This document shows positions 8,668-18,054 of a stretch of DNA of 64,000 nucleotides, piece by piece. Below the pieces are notes generated by a model. It searched no databases. It was not told the origin of the DNA and was given only the letters and a program-made list of their open reading frames with translations. Positions within the stretch are counted from its first letter, which is position 1; every line of letters starts with the position of its first letter. The position numbers were made by a program, and so were the translations under genes. The DNA comes from Filimonas zeae (GTDB lineage: Bacteria; Bacteroidota; Bacteroidia; Chitinophagales; Chitinophagaceae): positions 930,001 to 994,000 of the forward strand of contig NZ_BMIB01000002.1 in assembly GCF_014641615.1 (NCBI RefSeq), in the 5' to 3' direction.

Positions 8668-9849
8668 CTACAGAGGCATCGCCTTCAGTACGCTGTCTGC
8701 CGATAACTCCTGTGGTTTAATCACCACGCCGTCACGCAAACGATCCAGCCCTGTAAACACAATTTTTTCACCCGGCGTAATGCCTTTGTCTACCAGATAA
8801 TACGTTTCTGTACGGCCGGTAATATGTATCAGCTTGCTGGTAACCTTGTTGCTATCAGCCAGGGCAAACACATATACCTTATCCTGCAGTTCGTAAGTAG
8901 CCTGTTGTGGCACCGCTAATACAGCGCCGCTGTTATGCGGTATGCGCACCTTACCGGTGTTGCCGGAACGCAGTATACCTGCTTCGTTAGGGAATACGGC
9001 TCTGAAGGTGATGGTACCCATGTTTTTATCAAACTGGCCTTCCATCAGTTCAATTTTTCCTTTTTCCGCATAAATGCTTTTATCTGCCAGTTGCAGTTCA
9101 ACCGGTGGTAAACTCTTAATTTTTTCAGCTACAGTTTTGCCGGCGCTCTGGTTAGTGAACTGTAAAAAGTCACTCTCACTCATAGAAAAGTAAGCGTATA
9201 CATTTTTGATTTCAGAAATTACCGTTAACGGTAATGCTTCTCCCCTGCCTACCAGGCTTCCGGTTTTAAAAGGAATGCGACCAATGTAACCGCTAACCGG
9301 TGCCGTAATAAGGGTATAACCCAGGTTAATACCAGCACTATTGCCCGAAGCCTGTGCCTGTTGCAGGCTGGCTTTGGCCGCATCGTACGCTGCCTGTGCT
9401 GCTTTCAGCTGCACATCGGATATAACATTGTTCTGTACCAGTGGCGTTAAACGGTTTACTTCAATAGCAGCCTTTTCCACGTTGGCTTTAGCGGCCTGTA
9501 CATTAGCGCTGGCATTGTTTACCGTTTCGTTGTAGCTTCTGTCGTTGATTTTAAACAATGGTTGCCCCTTGCTTACAAACGCACCTTCATCTACAAAAAT
9601 CTTTTCTAAATACCCATCTACCTGCGGACGCAGTTCTACGTTCACCGTGCCTTCAATAGTGGCAGAGAACTCCTGAAATGTGGTGGCAGATGTATTGTTA
9701 ACGGGTAAAACAGGTAATTCCTGTGGTGGTGGCGTAAAGTTGTTGCCTGCGGTGCTTGACTCACAGCCCGATAAAGTAACAGCTGCAATCACGGCAATAA
9801 CCGGCCATGCCTGCCTGTAAAGGCGAGCTTTCAGTAATAACGATTCCAT
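8668..9849 (-). CDS. RND efflux periplasmic adaptor (AcrA/MexA type)
   Basis: Membrane-fusion subunit that links pump and outer-membrane channel. The protein is 393 residues with a lipoprotein signal (TLSGC, C29). It then shows the split lipoyl half-motifs (around 75-110 and 175-215), a coiled-coil hairpin rich in A and Q between them (about 115-170, with AQAAYDAAKASLQQAQ), and the beta-barrel and membrane-proximal domains toward the C terminus (TFRAVFPNEAGILRSGNTGK). It is the first gene of the efflux operon; its leader carries the same dyad found before the tetR gene. Confidence 0.95.
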   Translation of the reverse strand: MESLLLKARLYRQAWPVIAVIAAVTLSGCESSTAGNNFTPPPQELPVLPVNNTSATTFQEFSATIEGTVNVELRPQVDGYLEKIFVDEGAFVSKGQPLFKINDRSYNETVNNASANVQAAKANVEKAAIEVNRLTPLVQNNVISDVQLKAAQAAYDAAKASLQQAQASGNSAGINLGYTLITAPVSGYIGRIPFKTGSLVGRGEALPLTVISEIKNVYAYFSMSESDFLQFTNQSAGKTVAEKIKSLPPVELQLADKSIYAEKGKIELMEGQFDKNMGTITFRAVFPNEAGILRSGNTGKVRIPHNSGAVLAVPQQATYELQDKVYVFALADSNKVTSKLIHITGRTETYYLVDKGITPGEKIVFTGLDRLRDGVVIKPQELSADSVLKAMPL

Positions 9850-9963
9850 ATTTGTCTATTTTGATTGTTTATATGATGCGCACCGGAGAGTGCGCGGTAG
9901 TCCTGATTGTATGTTAGTAGGTTTTAATCAACGTGTTATTGTTTGTAACGTTTATAATAAATC

Positions 9964-9974
9964 TAACACCGTTA
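9964..9974. promoter_or_regulatory. Candidate TetR operator in the efflux-operon promoter
   Basis: TAACACCGTTA is a dyad TAAC-ACC-GTTA; in context it fits GYTAAC-N3-GTTARC imperfectly on the left arm. The identical 11-mer lies before tetR at 10785-10795. On the minus strand a TTTTTTTGCC run just upstream could be the -33 box, placing the operator inside the promoter. A degenerate third copy, TTTACCACTGTTAACC, lies at 10061-10076. Confidence 0.7.
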
Positions 9975-10135
9975 ACCCGTTGGCAAAAAAATATAGCTTC
10001 CCCCTGTCACCTCTTGTGTTATTTGTCTGCTTCCTCTTATTCTTTACGGCTGTAAACATATTTACCACTGTTAACCTTCTCTGGAAAAAAACAGGCTATG
10101 CCTGTAAACTGTGTTTCGTCTGCTCTTTCCCGCTA

Positions 10136-10765
10136 TTACTCTTTTATTCTGTTGATAATGCCACTGATGGCATCTTTCAATATTGCCTGGTTTAAATCTC
10201 CGTGTCCGTCTTCTCTGAAAGCCCGCTCATCGTACATTCTGCGGGTAAGGTTAATGGATATTAACCCATGCACTACCGACCATAAGCTATAGAACTTTAA
10301 ACAGGAATCAGCATCCGGATTTTTACTGCTGGCAATTAACTGTTGCAGTACCCCATCTATTACCTTACGCCCTTCTGCTACTTCGGGAATTTCGTTTGCC
10401 TTCCATTCACAACAGCCCATTTCCACTCCAAACATTAACTGATAGTAAGGCGTATTTTCAAAAGCAAAATCCCAGTACGCCATCCACATTGCTTCCAGTT
10501 GCTGCGCCGGATCTTCAAACCGCTCCTTTGCTTCTTTTACCAGTTGCAGTAGCTTTATGTGGCCCTGACGGGTAAACTCCATCAGTAATGCTTCCTTGTT
10601 TTCAAAATGGCCGTAAATAATGGGGGCAGAATATTCAATCTTATCCGCAATTCTGCGCATAGACAGGGCATTCCAACCTTCATCTTCCACAATGTCCCAG
10701 GCAGCCGTCAAAATCTGGCAACGCACCTCTTCTTTCTGCCTGAGTTTCCTTTCTTTGACTCCCAT
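10136..10765 (-). CDS. TetR/AcrR-family transcriptional regulator
   Basis: Likely repressor of the adjacent RND pump. The protein is 209 residues, a usual TetR size. The N-terminal helix-turn-helix spans about 15-60: ILTAAWDIVEDEGWNALSMR, then RIADKIEYSAPIIYGHFENK, the canonical TetR arrangement with the Y-x-H-F recognition end. The helical C-terminal ligand-binding part has a WKANEIPEVAEGRKVIDGVL segment of the TetR C-terminal type seen in Bacteroidota. Same strand as, and upstream of, the efflux operon, with 286 bases between. Identical dyads in its own promoter and the pump promoter support autoregulation and control of the pump. Confidence 0.93.
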   Translation of the reverse strand: MGVKERKLRQKEEVRCQILTAAWDIVEDEGWNALSMRRIADKIEYSAPIIYGHFENKEALLMEFTRQGHIKLLQLVKEAKERFEDPAQQLEAMWMAYWDFAFENTPYYQLMFGVEMGCCEWKANEIPEVAEGRKVIDGVLQQLIASSKNPDADSCLKFYSLWSVVHGLISINLTRRMYDERAFREDGHGDLNQAILKDAISGIINRIKE

Positions 10766-10784
10766 ATTACGCTATTAAAAAAGT

Positions 10785-10795
10785 TAACACCGTTA
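10785..10795. promoter_or_regulatory. Candidate autoregulatory operator of the TetR gene
   Basis: TAACACCGTTA, identical to the site at 9964-9974, lies 20 bases upstream of the tetR ATG at 10765. In full context, GTTAAC-ACC-GTTAGC has 6-base arms with one mismatch. On the minus strand it directly follows TTTTGC, a plausible -33 box. Confidence 0.7.
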
Positions 10796-10966
10796 GCAAA
10801 ACTACACATTTTTCAATTCCGCACACTTTTTTTTGTGAAATTTTCCTGGTTTGTACCCGCTTTCGGGTTTCTTTAACAGGTTGTTGCTGCTGCCAACTGC
10901 CCCAGGCAAATACGCACTCACTTACTATTCAGTATCTTGCCGCCACTATAAAACAGGAATAAAAAT

Positions 10967-12874
10967 ATGAAGCATGTTCTCATCACAGGTTTGCTGCTGT
11001 CTTCCCTGGCAGGGATGGCGCAAGGGCAGCTGACACCTGAATTGTTGTGGAAACTGGGGCGTGTAAACGCAGTGGGCCTGACGAAGGATCAAAAATTTGT
11101 AGTATACAGCGTAACCACGCCCGATGTGGGAGCCAATAAAAACAACCGCAAAAGCTACAAAATACCTGTAACAGGCGGTACGCCGGTAGAAGTAACCAAT
11201 ACGGATGAACTGGTAGTTAACGACCGCATCTCCCCCGATGGCAGCTATATACTCAGCAGCGATGCCGTAAAACTGAAGAACGTAAACGGCAGCGACTTTT
11301 ACCCTGAACTGAAGAATTCTAATGTACAGATTTACGATAACCTCAACTACCGCCACTGGGATACCTGGGAAGATGGCAAGTTTGATCACGTATTTGTAGC
11401 ACCTTATAACAGTGGTAAAGCAGGCGCGGCTAAAGACATTATGCCCGGCGAACTGTACGATTGCCCGCAGAAGCCTTTTGGTGGCGATGAAGACTTTATC
11501 TGGAGCCCCGACAGCAAAAAGATAGTATATGTAACCAAGAAAAAGTTTGGTACCGACTATGCCATAAGCACCAATACAGATTTGTATGAGTATGATATGG
11601 CTACCGGCAGCACCACCAACCTTACGGAGCAAAACGCTGGTTATGATATTAACCCTGCTTTCAACAGCAAAGGTACACTGGCCTGGCTGAGCATGAAAAG
11701 AGATGGTTACGAAAGTGATAAGCAGGACCTGGTAGTAGTAAACAACGGCACCCGCACCAACCTTACCGGTCTGCGCGATGACATACATGTAGAAAGCTTT
11801 AAATGGAGCACAGACGACCGCAACCTGTTTTTCATTGCCCCTGTTAATGGTACCCTGCAGCTGTTTGTGGTTGATAACCCCGGCATGCTGATGAAAGTGC
11901 CCGATGTAAAACAAATTACCAAAGGCGATTTTGATGTTGCCGCTATTGTGGCCCAAACCGGTGATAAGCTGATTGTAAGCCGCACCGATATTAACCACGC
12001 AGCAGAGCTGTACACGGTTGATATTAATACCGGCAGCATGACACAGCTTACACATGTAAACGATGAAGCCTATAAAACCATCGGCCTCTGCAAAACCGAA
12101 AGAAGGTTTGTAAAAACCACCGATGGCAAGCAGATGTTGGTATGGGTAGTATATCCTCCCAACTTTGATGCATCTAAAAAATACCCTACCCTGCTGTATT
12201 GCCAGGGCGGCCCGCAATCTGCCTTAACCCAGTTCTACTCTTTCCGCTGGAACTTTCAGCTGATGGCTTCGCAGGGTTATATAGTGGTAGCACCTAACCG
12301 CAGAGGTATGCCAGGCCACGGTACCCAATGGAACGAGCAGGTAAGTAAAGACTGGGGGGGCCAGGTAATGAACGATTACCTGAGTGCTATTGATAATGTA
12401 TCTAAAGAATCTTTTGTTGATAAAAACCGACTGGGTTGCGTAGGCGCCAGCTTTGGCGGCTTTTCTGTATTCCGTTTGGCAGGTATGCACAACAAACGTT
12501 TCAAAAGCTTCATCAGCCATGATGGCGTATACGATTTCAGAAGCATGTACGGCACTACCGATGAAATGTTTTTTGAAAACTGGGAAAAAGGCGGCCCTTA
12601 CTGGGATAGCAAAAACAAAGTAGCCCAACGCTCCTTTAGCCAAAGCCCCAGCAACTACGTAGATCAGTGGAACACCCCTATCATGATTATACAAGGTGGC
12701 AAAGACTACCGCGTTTCTATTGAGCAAGGTCAGCAGGCATTTCAGGCCGCTCAGTTAAGAGGCATCAAAAGCCGGTTCCTGTACTTCCCCGATGAAAACC
12801 ATTGGGTGCTGAACATGCAGAACGCTATTGTATGGCAGCGGGAGTTTTACAAGTGGTTGAAAGAAACCCTATAA
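10967..12874 (+). CDS. Secreted S9-family serine peptidase (prolyl oligopeptidase/DPP IV type)
   Basis: Exported oligopeptidase of 635 residues: an N-terminal signal peptide (about 1-20, ending MAQGQ), a beta-propeller region (about 30-370, with WSPDSKKIVYVT and ISPDGSY-type WD-like repeats), and an alpha/beta-hydrolase domain. The catalytic triad reads as S495 in GASFGG, D580 in GGKDYRV and H612 in DENHW. It probably trims short peptides in the periplasm. It is a single-gene unit, convergent with the SusC/SusD pair and separated from it by a bidirectional hairpin terminator, so it is not in the same operon, although a peptide-scavenging link is conceivable. Confidence 0.93.
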   Translation: MKHVLITGLLLSSLAGMAQGQLTPELLWKLGRVNAVGLTKDQKFVVYSVTTPDVGANKNNRKSYKIPVTGGTPVEVTNTDELVVNDRISPDGSYILSSDAVKLKNVNGSDFYPELKNSNVQIYDNLNYRHWDTWEDGKFDHVFVAPYNSGKAGAAKDIMPGELYDCPQKPFGGDEDFIWSPDSKKIVYVTKKKFGTDYAISTNTDLYEYDMATGSTTNLTEQNAGYDINPAFNSKGTLAWLSMKRDGYESDKQDLVVVNNGTRTNLTGLRDDIHVESFKWSTDDRNLFFIAPVNGTLQLFVVDNPGMLMKVPDVKQITKGDFDVAAIVAQTGDKLIVSRTDINHAAELYTVDINTGSMTQLTHVNDEAYKTIGLCKTERRFVKTTDGKQMLVWVVYPPNFDASKKYPTLLYCQGGPQSALTQFYSFRWNFQLMASQGYIVVAPNRRGMPGHGTQWNEQVSKDWGGQVMNDYLSAIDNVSKESFVDKNRLGCVGASFGGFSVFRLAGMHNKRFKSFISHDGVYDFRSMYGTTDEMFFENWEKGGPYWDSKNKVAQRSFSQSPSNYVDQWNTPIMIIQGGKDYRVSIEQGQQAFQAAQLRGIKSRFLYFPDENHWVLNMQNAIVWQREFYKWLKETL

Positions 12875-12879
12875 TAAAC

Positions 12880-12914
12880 AAAAACGGTGTATCTGATTCA
12901 GGTACACCGTTTTT
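12880..12914. terminator. Bidirectional intrinsic terminator between S9 peptidase and susD
   Basis: Perfect 12-base arms AAAAACGGTGTA / TACACCGTTTTT around an 11-base loop. A-run left and T-run right, so it can end both convergent transcripts. Confidence 0.92.
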
Positions 12915-12998
12915 GTTATTCAAACTATTATCAGAGGTATCTAACCCCTCCGGCCAGTCATTTCTCAAAGCATCATAATAAACATTTCCACCACAATA

Positions 12999-14597
12999 TT
13001 AATAGCCTGGGTTCTGCTTCAGTTTCGCATTGGTATTCATGGCAGAAAAGGGTATAGGGAAAATGTTGATATGCGCGTCTTTAGGCGTGTGGCTTAACCA
13101 CGATTTTGTAGAGAACACTCCAAACCGTATCAGATCCTGCCGGCGCCGTCCTTCACCTACAAATTCCCAGGCCAGCTCATCCAGAAAGCGGCCATATTGA
13201 ATATCAGCCCCACCTTCCGGTTTGGTAATTACACCGTTTTTGTAAGTACCATAGTTATAAGTGCTGCCACCCAGTAACTGCGCGCCTGTAACAGTGGCTT
13301 TGGCCTTGTCAGCCTCGCCAAAATCGCGCTGGCGAACCTGTGTTACAATTTCCGCAGCTTCAGCAGCCTGTCCTTTTCTCAATAAACACTCGGCCTTAAT
13401 CATCAGCGCATCCGTGTAGCGATATAATGGTGCATCATTACCCTGGTTACCGTTCAGCCCTATTCTTATCTCCCACTTTACCATTCTGTATCCCTGCTCA
13501 GGCAGCGCATCATCTACCGAAGTAATGTAGTTTACATAATTCAGCTGTTTACCTTCCACCATAATAGGCGCCCCATTGTAATCAACCTGGGGGCCTCTCA
13601 GATAAGTATTCAATCTTTTATCAGCCGGGTCGTAAGTGTCCATAAACTGCGGTATCATACCTGTACCGCCTCCCCAGGGGCCTGCAACCATTTTAAAAGT
13701 AGCCTGGCTGCCGGGATGAAGCGATTTATATGGATAATAACAACCGCCCGCAGTAACCTCTGTGTAGGGAATGGAGAAAATCTGCTCTACTGATTTTGAG
13801 TTATCATCTTTAAAAGGATCTGCATAATTAGGGGCAAGGCTAAACAATTTACTGTCAATAACCTCATTCACCTGGGCCAGCGCATCATCCCACTTCTCCA
13901 CGCCTAAATACACTTTAGAGTTCAGATACAATTTGGCCAGCGTCATCTTCGCCGCCCATTTATTCATATGTCCATAGCTTTTATCTGTGGTTTTGGTGTC
14001 CAGCTTATCCATCACAGCCTTTAACTCCGTTTCTACAAAAGTGTATATTTCCTGCGCCGTATTCTGTGCAGGCAAATACCCCTGCTCAACATCAAATTTG
14101 GTTACCAGCGGCACGTTGCGGTAGTAATCCAGCAGTATATAGTAGTAAACAGCCCTGAGTGCCCGCATTTCTGCTACGTAAACATCCTTGTTGGCCAGGC
14201 TTTCTATCTTTTCCAGATCGTAAATTGCTTTATTGGCAAGGTTAACACCGTCGTAGCAGGTGCTCCATATTGCCTCTACCGGCCCTGTAGTGCTATTCCA
14301 GGTATGCTGGTGCAGAGTTATGTAGTAATCTCCCCAGCCAACGCCTACCCTATAGGGCGTAACCGCCAGGTCAGATACATCTTCGGAGGCATCAAACATA
14401 CCATCCCATCCAAAATACACCGCCCGGAATGCTGCATAGGCAGGTGCCATAATGGGTATAGCGTCCTTGTCGGTAAACGTAATATCTTCCGGCAATATAA
14501 TATCATATAAATTTTCATCCAGCCTGGTACAAGAAACAGAAAATCCAATACCAAGGGCGATAAAAACAGCAGTCTTCTTTATATTTAAAATACGCAT
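12999..14597 (-). CDS. SusD/RagB-family outer-membrane nutrient-binding lipoprotein
   Basis: Surface lipoprotein that forms the lid over its SusC partner and binds glycans or peptides. The protein is 532 residues with a lipoprotein signal ending GFSVSCTRLDE (C23). The N-terminal region holds the tetratricopeptide-like helices typical of SusD (YYYILLDYYRNVPLVT; GHMNKWAAKMTLAKLYLNS) and the C-terminal third has the RagB core (DELAWEFVGEGRRRQDLIRF), with the usual end KLKQNPGY. It follows susC by 11 bases. No glycoside hydrolase, sulfatase, sigma/anti-sigma pair or hybrid sensor is nearby, so the substrate cannot be inferred. Confidence 0.95.
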   Translation of the reverse strand: MRILNIKKTAVFIALGIGFSVSCTRLDENLYDIILPEDITFTDKDAIPIMAPAYAAFRAVYFGWDGMFDASEDVSDLAVTPYRVGVGWGDYYITLHQHTWNSTTGPVEAIWSTCYDGVNLANKAIYDLEKIESLANKDVYVAEMRALRAVYYYILLDYYRNVPLVTKFDVEQGYLPAQNTAQEIYTFVETELKAVMDKLDTKTTDKSYGHMNKWAAKMTLAKLYLNSKVYLGVEKWDDALAQVNEVIDSKLFSLAPNYADPFKDDNSKSVEQIFSIPYTEVTAGGCYYPYKSLHPGSQATFKMVAGPWGGGTGMIPQFMDTYDPADKRLNTYLRGPQVDYNGAPIMVEGKQLNYVNYITSVDDALPEQGYRMVKWEIRIGLNGNQGNDAPLYRYTDALMIKAECLLRKGQAAEAAEIVTQVRQRDFGEADKAKATVTGAQLLGGSTYNYGTYKNGVITKPEGGADIQYGRFLDELAWEFVGEGRRRQDLIRFGVFSTKSWLSHTPKDAHINIFPIPFSAMNTNAKLKQNPGY

Positions 14598-14608
14598 GTC
14601 AGTAAGTT

Positions 14609-17593
14609 TTAAAAGGTTGCGTTAACACCAATAGTAAAAGTTCTGATAGAGGGATACTTATCGCGGTCATCTATGCCCGCGATACGAACGTCGTTCCTTA
14701 TAATTTCAGGATCCAGGCCTTTATAACCAGTTATATACCCCAGGTTGGCACCGCTTGCATATACTCTTAAAGATTTAATGTATTTGTTAGCCTGAAATTT
14801 GGGTGAGTAACCAATGGTAATGTTATCCAGTTTAACATAGTTACCGTTTTCCAGATAGTAGCTTACATACGTTTGAGGATATTTTAACACAGCCTTGCCA
14901 TATACCTTATCATACGCACTCTCCAGCACATTGAAAGGAATATTGGGGTTTTCGTAAAACATTCTTTGAGAGTTAAGGATCTGATAGCTGAAAGCACCTG
15001 TTAATACCACACTCATATCCCAGCCCTTGTAATTGAAAGTGTTGGTCCACCCACCGGTATATTTAGGAATACCATTACCCAGGTACTGGCGAAACTCATC
15101 TTTACCCAGCATGTCTGCTGCTAACGTTTTCCGCTCGCCTTTGGCCGTTTCTATAATCCACAGGCCATTGTCGGTAATGTCTACGCTTTTAAAGCCATAA
15201 AAGTTGCCCAGTGGCATACCCACTTCAAGGCGGTGAGAAAGTATAGAAATAGGCTCGGTAATACCACCAAACTCCAGCCTGTTCTGATCAATCTGATAAA
15301 AGTCGTTAGACAAACTCATCAGTTTGTTAGCATTGTGAGAAAACGTGAGGGAAGAATTCCAGCTGAAATTTCTGTTCTTTACAGGCACCGCATTCAGTAA
15401 AATCTCTACGCCTTTATTACGCATGCGACCTACGTTAGCCACGGTAACAGTGGAGAAATTGGGCGGAGATGGTACCGGATAGTTCCAGAGCAGATCTTTC
15501 GTTTCTTTATTGTACACGTCAATGCTACCACTCAGGCGGTTGTTCAGCAGTGCAAAGTCTAAACCGAAGTTAAACTCGGTAGATTTTTCCCAACGCAGGT
15601 TGGGATTCGGATTCTGTCCTGGTCTCAGCGGATAAATAGATTCGTCGCCATTCTTGAAAATAGTTCCATACTCATAGGTGGCCAGGGACAAATAAGAACT
15701 GGCTGGCGCAATACCGGTAATACCCCAGCCTGCACGCAGTTTTAATAAATTAATACCTGAAACATTTCTCAGGAAAGACTCATTGCTGAGTGTCCAGCCG
15801 GTAGAGATAGAAGGGAAATTACCCCACTTGTGATTAGCACCGAACTTAGAAGAACCTTCTCTGCGGATGCTAGCCATTATGGTATAACGATTATCGTAGG
15901 AGTAATTGATACGGCCCAGAAAAGCAATCAGCTTGTTGTCATTCTTATTGCTTCCCATGCTTGCACCTCTGCCATCAGGCAAGGCCTTACCCCAGTAGAT
16001 ATCATGGTAACTCAATACATCGTGCTGAAAGTCGAAGTTATAGGCATTAAAACCATCGTTTACATTATACTGGTAGCTGTAACCGCCAAGGAGGGTAAAG
16101 TTATGCCCCTTCCAGTTTTTTCTATAAGTAGTGGTCAATTCCAGATTATCAGTTTTACTTCTGCTGGTAGCCACGTTAGCTACACCGTTTCTTCCCTGTA
16201 ACGTAGTGGAATAGTGTTTCCAGGTTTCGTACGAACCGGAATTGCCGCTGTTTCTATTGGTAGACAATAACAGGTTCATATCCCAGCCTTTTACAATATT
16301 CAACCCGATGTTACCAGAAAGGCGGGTCCATTCATTCTCTGTTTCACCCAGCGTTTCATTAATAATCGCCACCGGATTATAATATTGCAAAGGCGTGTTG
16401 CTTTCATACCATCTGCCACGGAAGTTGGTTACAGAGTCTGTAGGGTTGTGGTTGTTCGCCTGTCTGTAGGGGTTATCAATATCCATAGCACCAAACAGAT
16501 TGTTAGCCACATCCTGCTTCTGAAATCCCTTAATCAGATTCAGGTTAATTTTCAGCCTGTCGTCAAACATATAATGGTAAAAATCCAGCGTAGCTTTCAG
16601 CTCCTGGTTATAAGTATTCTTAAATACACCATTCTGATTATTATAGTTTACGTTGGCTACATAACTTGAGCGGCGGTTACCACCTTTCATACTTACGTTG
16701 TGGTTATGCATATTACCTGTTCTGGTAATCAGCCCCAACCAGTCTGTATTCAGCCCCTTATCTGTCATACCCACGTTTACACCACTGCTCTTTAGCTCGC
16801 GCATTTTATCTGCCGTAAGAAATTTTGCTTTTTTAGCAAACGCTGATACCGAACCGTAACCGGAGTAAGTAAGAGAAGTAGGTGTTTCATTGCCCGCAGA
16901 CTTAGTGGTAATGAGTATTACACCGTTGGCACCGCGTGAGCCATAAATGGCTGCAGCAGACGCATCTTTCAATACATCAATAGAAGCAACATCTTCCGGC
17001 GCAACCGTGTTAAACCCACCCGGAATACCGTTAATCAATATCAGCGGAGAAGTGCTTCCTGCCAGTGAGGCATAGCCCCTTAAATTAACACTGGAAGTAG
17101 CAGAAGGATTGCCCGAACCGCTGGTAACGTTTAAGCCGGCAACCTTACCTCTGATAGCCTCAGATACATCTCTGATAGCACCGGCGGTAAAATTCTCTGC
17201 TTTAATAGTAGCTACCGCACCGGTAACCTCCCTTCTTTTTTGCGTGCCATAACCCACCACTACCACCTCATCCAGTTTAGCATAGTCGTCTGTTAAAATA
17301 ATGTCATCGGAAAGGCGCAGAATAGAAGCCTCTACACTTTTAAGGCCTGCTGCAGTAAATACAAGAATACTATCACCCGCGGGAACCGTAATAGTATATC
17401 TTCCGGAATCGTTGGTAACAGTACCGTTACTCTTTCCTTTTACAATAACAGAAACGCCCCTAAGCGGCGCCTTGTTTTTATCTTTTACAAAACCGGAAAC
17501 TGCTTTTTGCGCGTGCAGCAAGGGCGCATTCAGCAATAACAAAGCAAACAGTAAAGTGCATACAACAAGGTAGCACCTATTAGGCTTTCTCAT
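14609..17593 (-). CDS. SusC/RagA-family TonB-dependent outer-membrane receptor
   Basis: Outer-membrane active importer of 994 residues. Order: signal peptide (about 1-28), carboxypeptidase-regulatory-like domain (about 30-105, with GRYTITVPAGDSILVFTAAG), the SusC signature DEVVVVGYGTQKRREVTGAV at about 108-127, the plug with VNLRGYASL and the near-invariant DVLKDASAAAIYGSRGANG, then the 22-strand barrel to the C terminus, which ends in F (FTIGVNATF). First gene of a two-gene operon with susD. About 460 bases of AT-rich DNA lie upstream; I see no ECF sigma or anti-sigma gene. An 11-base dyad GTACCTGGTAC at 17695-17705 is a weak operator candidate. Confidence 0.96.
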   Translation of the reverse strand: MRKPNRCYLVVCTLLFALLLLNAPLLHAQKAVSGFVKDKNKAPLRGVSVIVKGKSNGTVTNDSGRYTITVPAGDSILVFTAAGLKSVEASILRLSDDIILTDDYAKLDEVVVVGYGTQKRREVTGAVATIKAENFTAGAIRDVSEAIRGKVAGLNVTSGSGNPSATSSVNLRGYASLAGSTSPLILINGIPGGFNTVAPEDVASIDVLKDASAAAIYGSRGANGVILITTKSAGNETPTSLTYSGYGSVSAFAKKAKFLTADKMRELKSSGVNVGMTDKGLNTDWLGLITRTGNMHNHNVSMKGGNRRSSYVANVNYNNQNGVFKNTYNQELKATLDFYHYMFDDRLKINLNLIKGFQKQDVANNLFGAMDIDNPYRQANNHNPTDSVTNFRGRWYESNTPLQYYNPVAIINETLGETENEWTRLSGNIGLNIVKGWDMNLLLSTNRNSGNSGSYETWKHYSTTLQGRNGVANVATSRSKTDNLELTTTYRKNWKGHNFTLLGGYSYQYNVNDGFNAYNFDFQHDVLSYHDIYWGKALPDGRGASMGSNKNDNKLIAFLGRINYSYDNRYTIMASIRREGSSKFGANHKWGNFPSISTGWTLSNESFLRNVSGINLLKLRAGWGITGIAPASSYLSLATYEYGTIFKNGDESIYPLRPGQNPNPNLRWEKSTEFNFGLDFALLNNRLSGSIDVYNKETKDLLWNYPVPSPPNFSTVTVANVGRMRNKGVEILLNAVPVKNRNFSWNSSLTFSHNANKLMSLSNDFYQIDQNRLEFGGITEPISILSHRLEVGMPLGNFYGFKSVDITDNGLWIIETAKGERKTLAADMLGKDEFRQYLGNGIPKYTGGWTNTFNYKGWDMSVVLTGAFSYQILNSQRMFYENPNIPFNVLESAYDKVYGKAVLKYPQTYVSYYLENGNYVKLDNITIGYSPKFQANKYIKSLRVYASGANLGYITGYKGLDPEIIRNDVRIAGIDDRDKYPSIRTFTIGVNATF

Positions 17594-18002
17594 ACTCAGT
17601 TATTAGTAATGATTAAATAATTAATTATCAGCAGTATTGGTAATTTGGCCAACCTGGCTAACAGCAACCGTTTTATGTTATCTAAATTACTTGTGTACCT
17701 GGTACCCCATTTACCATATATTAACTATTTATTTGTAAATCGTATCCTGTTTATAAGCGGTTAAATAAATACAGAAAAGATGATAGAACAGCTGAATAGC
17801 AGCCACAGCTAATCACTTAAAACACTGAACAACAAAGCATTTATAAATTAATATATCAGAACAGTTTTCATTTCTTCCTCCAAAAGAGTGTTTCAACATT
17901 GCAAAAAAGTATCACTCCGGAAACAGGATTACCCTACTACTTACCATTTATTCACATAGCGTAGAAACACCTGAAAAGCCATATGAAGTTATCTGCTAAA
18001 AC
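17594..18002. other. AT-rich intergenic region upstream of susC
   Basis: About 410 bases without a credible gene. It should contain the susC promoter (minus strand). The best -7 match there is TAATTTAG, one base off TAnnTTTG, with no clear -33 box, so I do not assign the promoter. A short dyad GTACC-T-GGTAC sits at 17695-17705. Nothing else stands out. Confidence 0.5.
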
Positions 18003-18026
18003 AAAAAGGGCGCCCTGTAGGCGCCC
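18003..18026 (-). terminator. Intrinsic terminator of the Nudix gene
   Basis: Stem GGGCGCC / GGCGCCC with a 5-base loop, followed on the minus strand by a five-T run, 28 bases after the Nudix stop. Confidence 0.88.
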
Positions 18027-18054
18027 AACTTATTCAAACAGGTGTGTTATATAT

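Noticed and set aside
10946..12217. 423-codon minus-strand frame opposite the S9 peptidase gene
   Set aside because: Fully antisense to a confident gene with signal peptide and catalytic triad. Its translation is repetitive in F, Y, V and G with no recognisable domain, as expected for a shadow frame.
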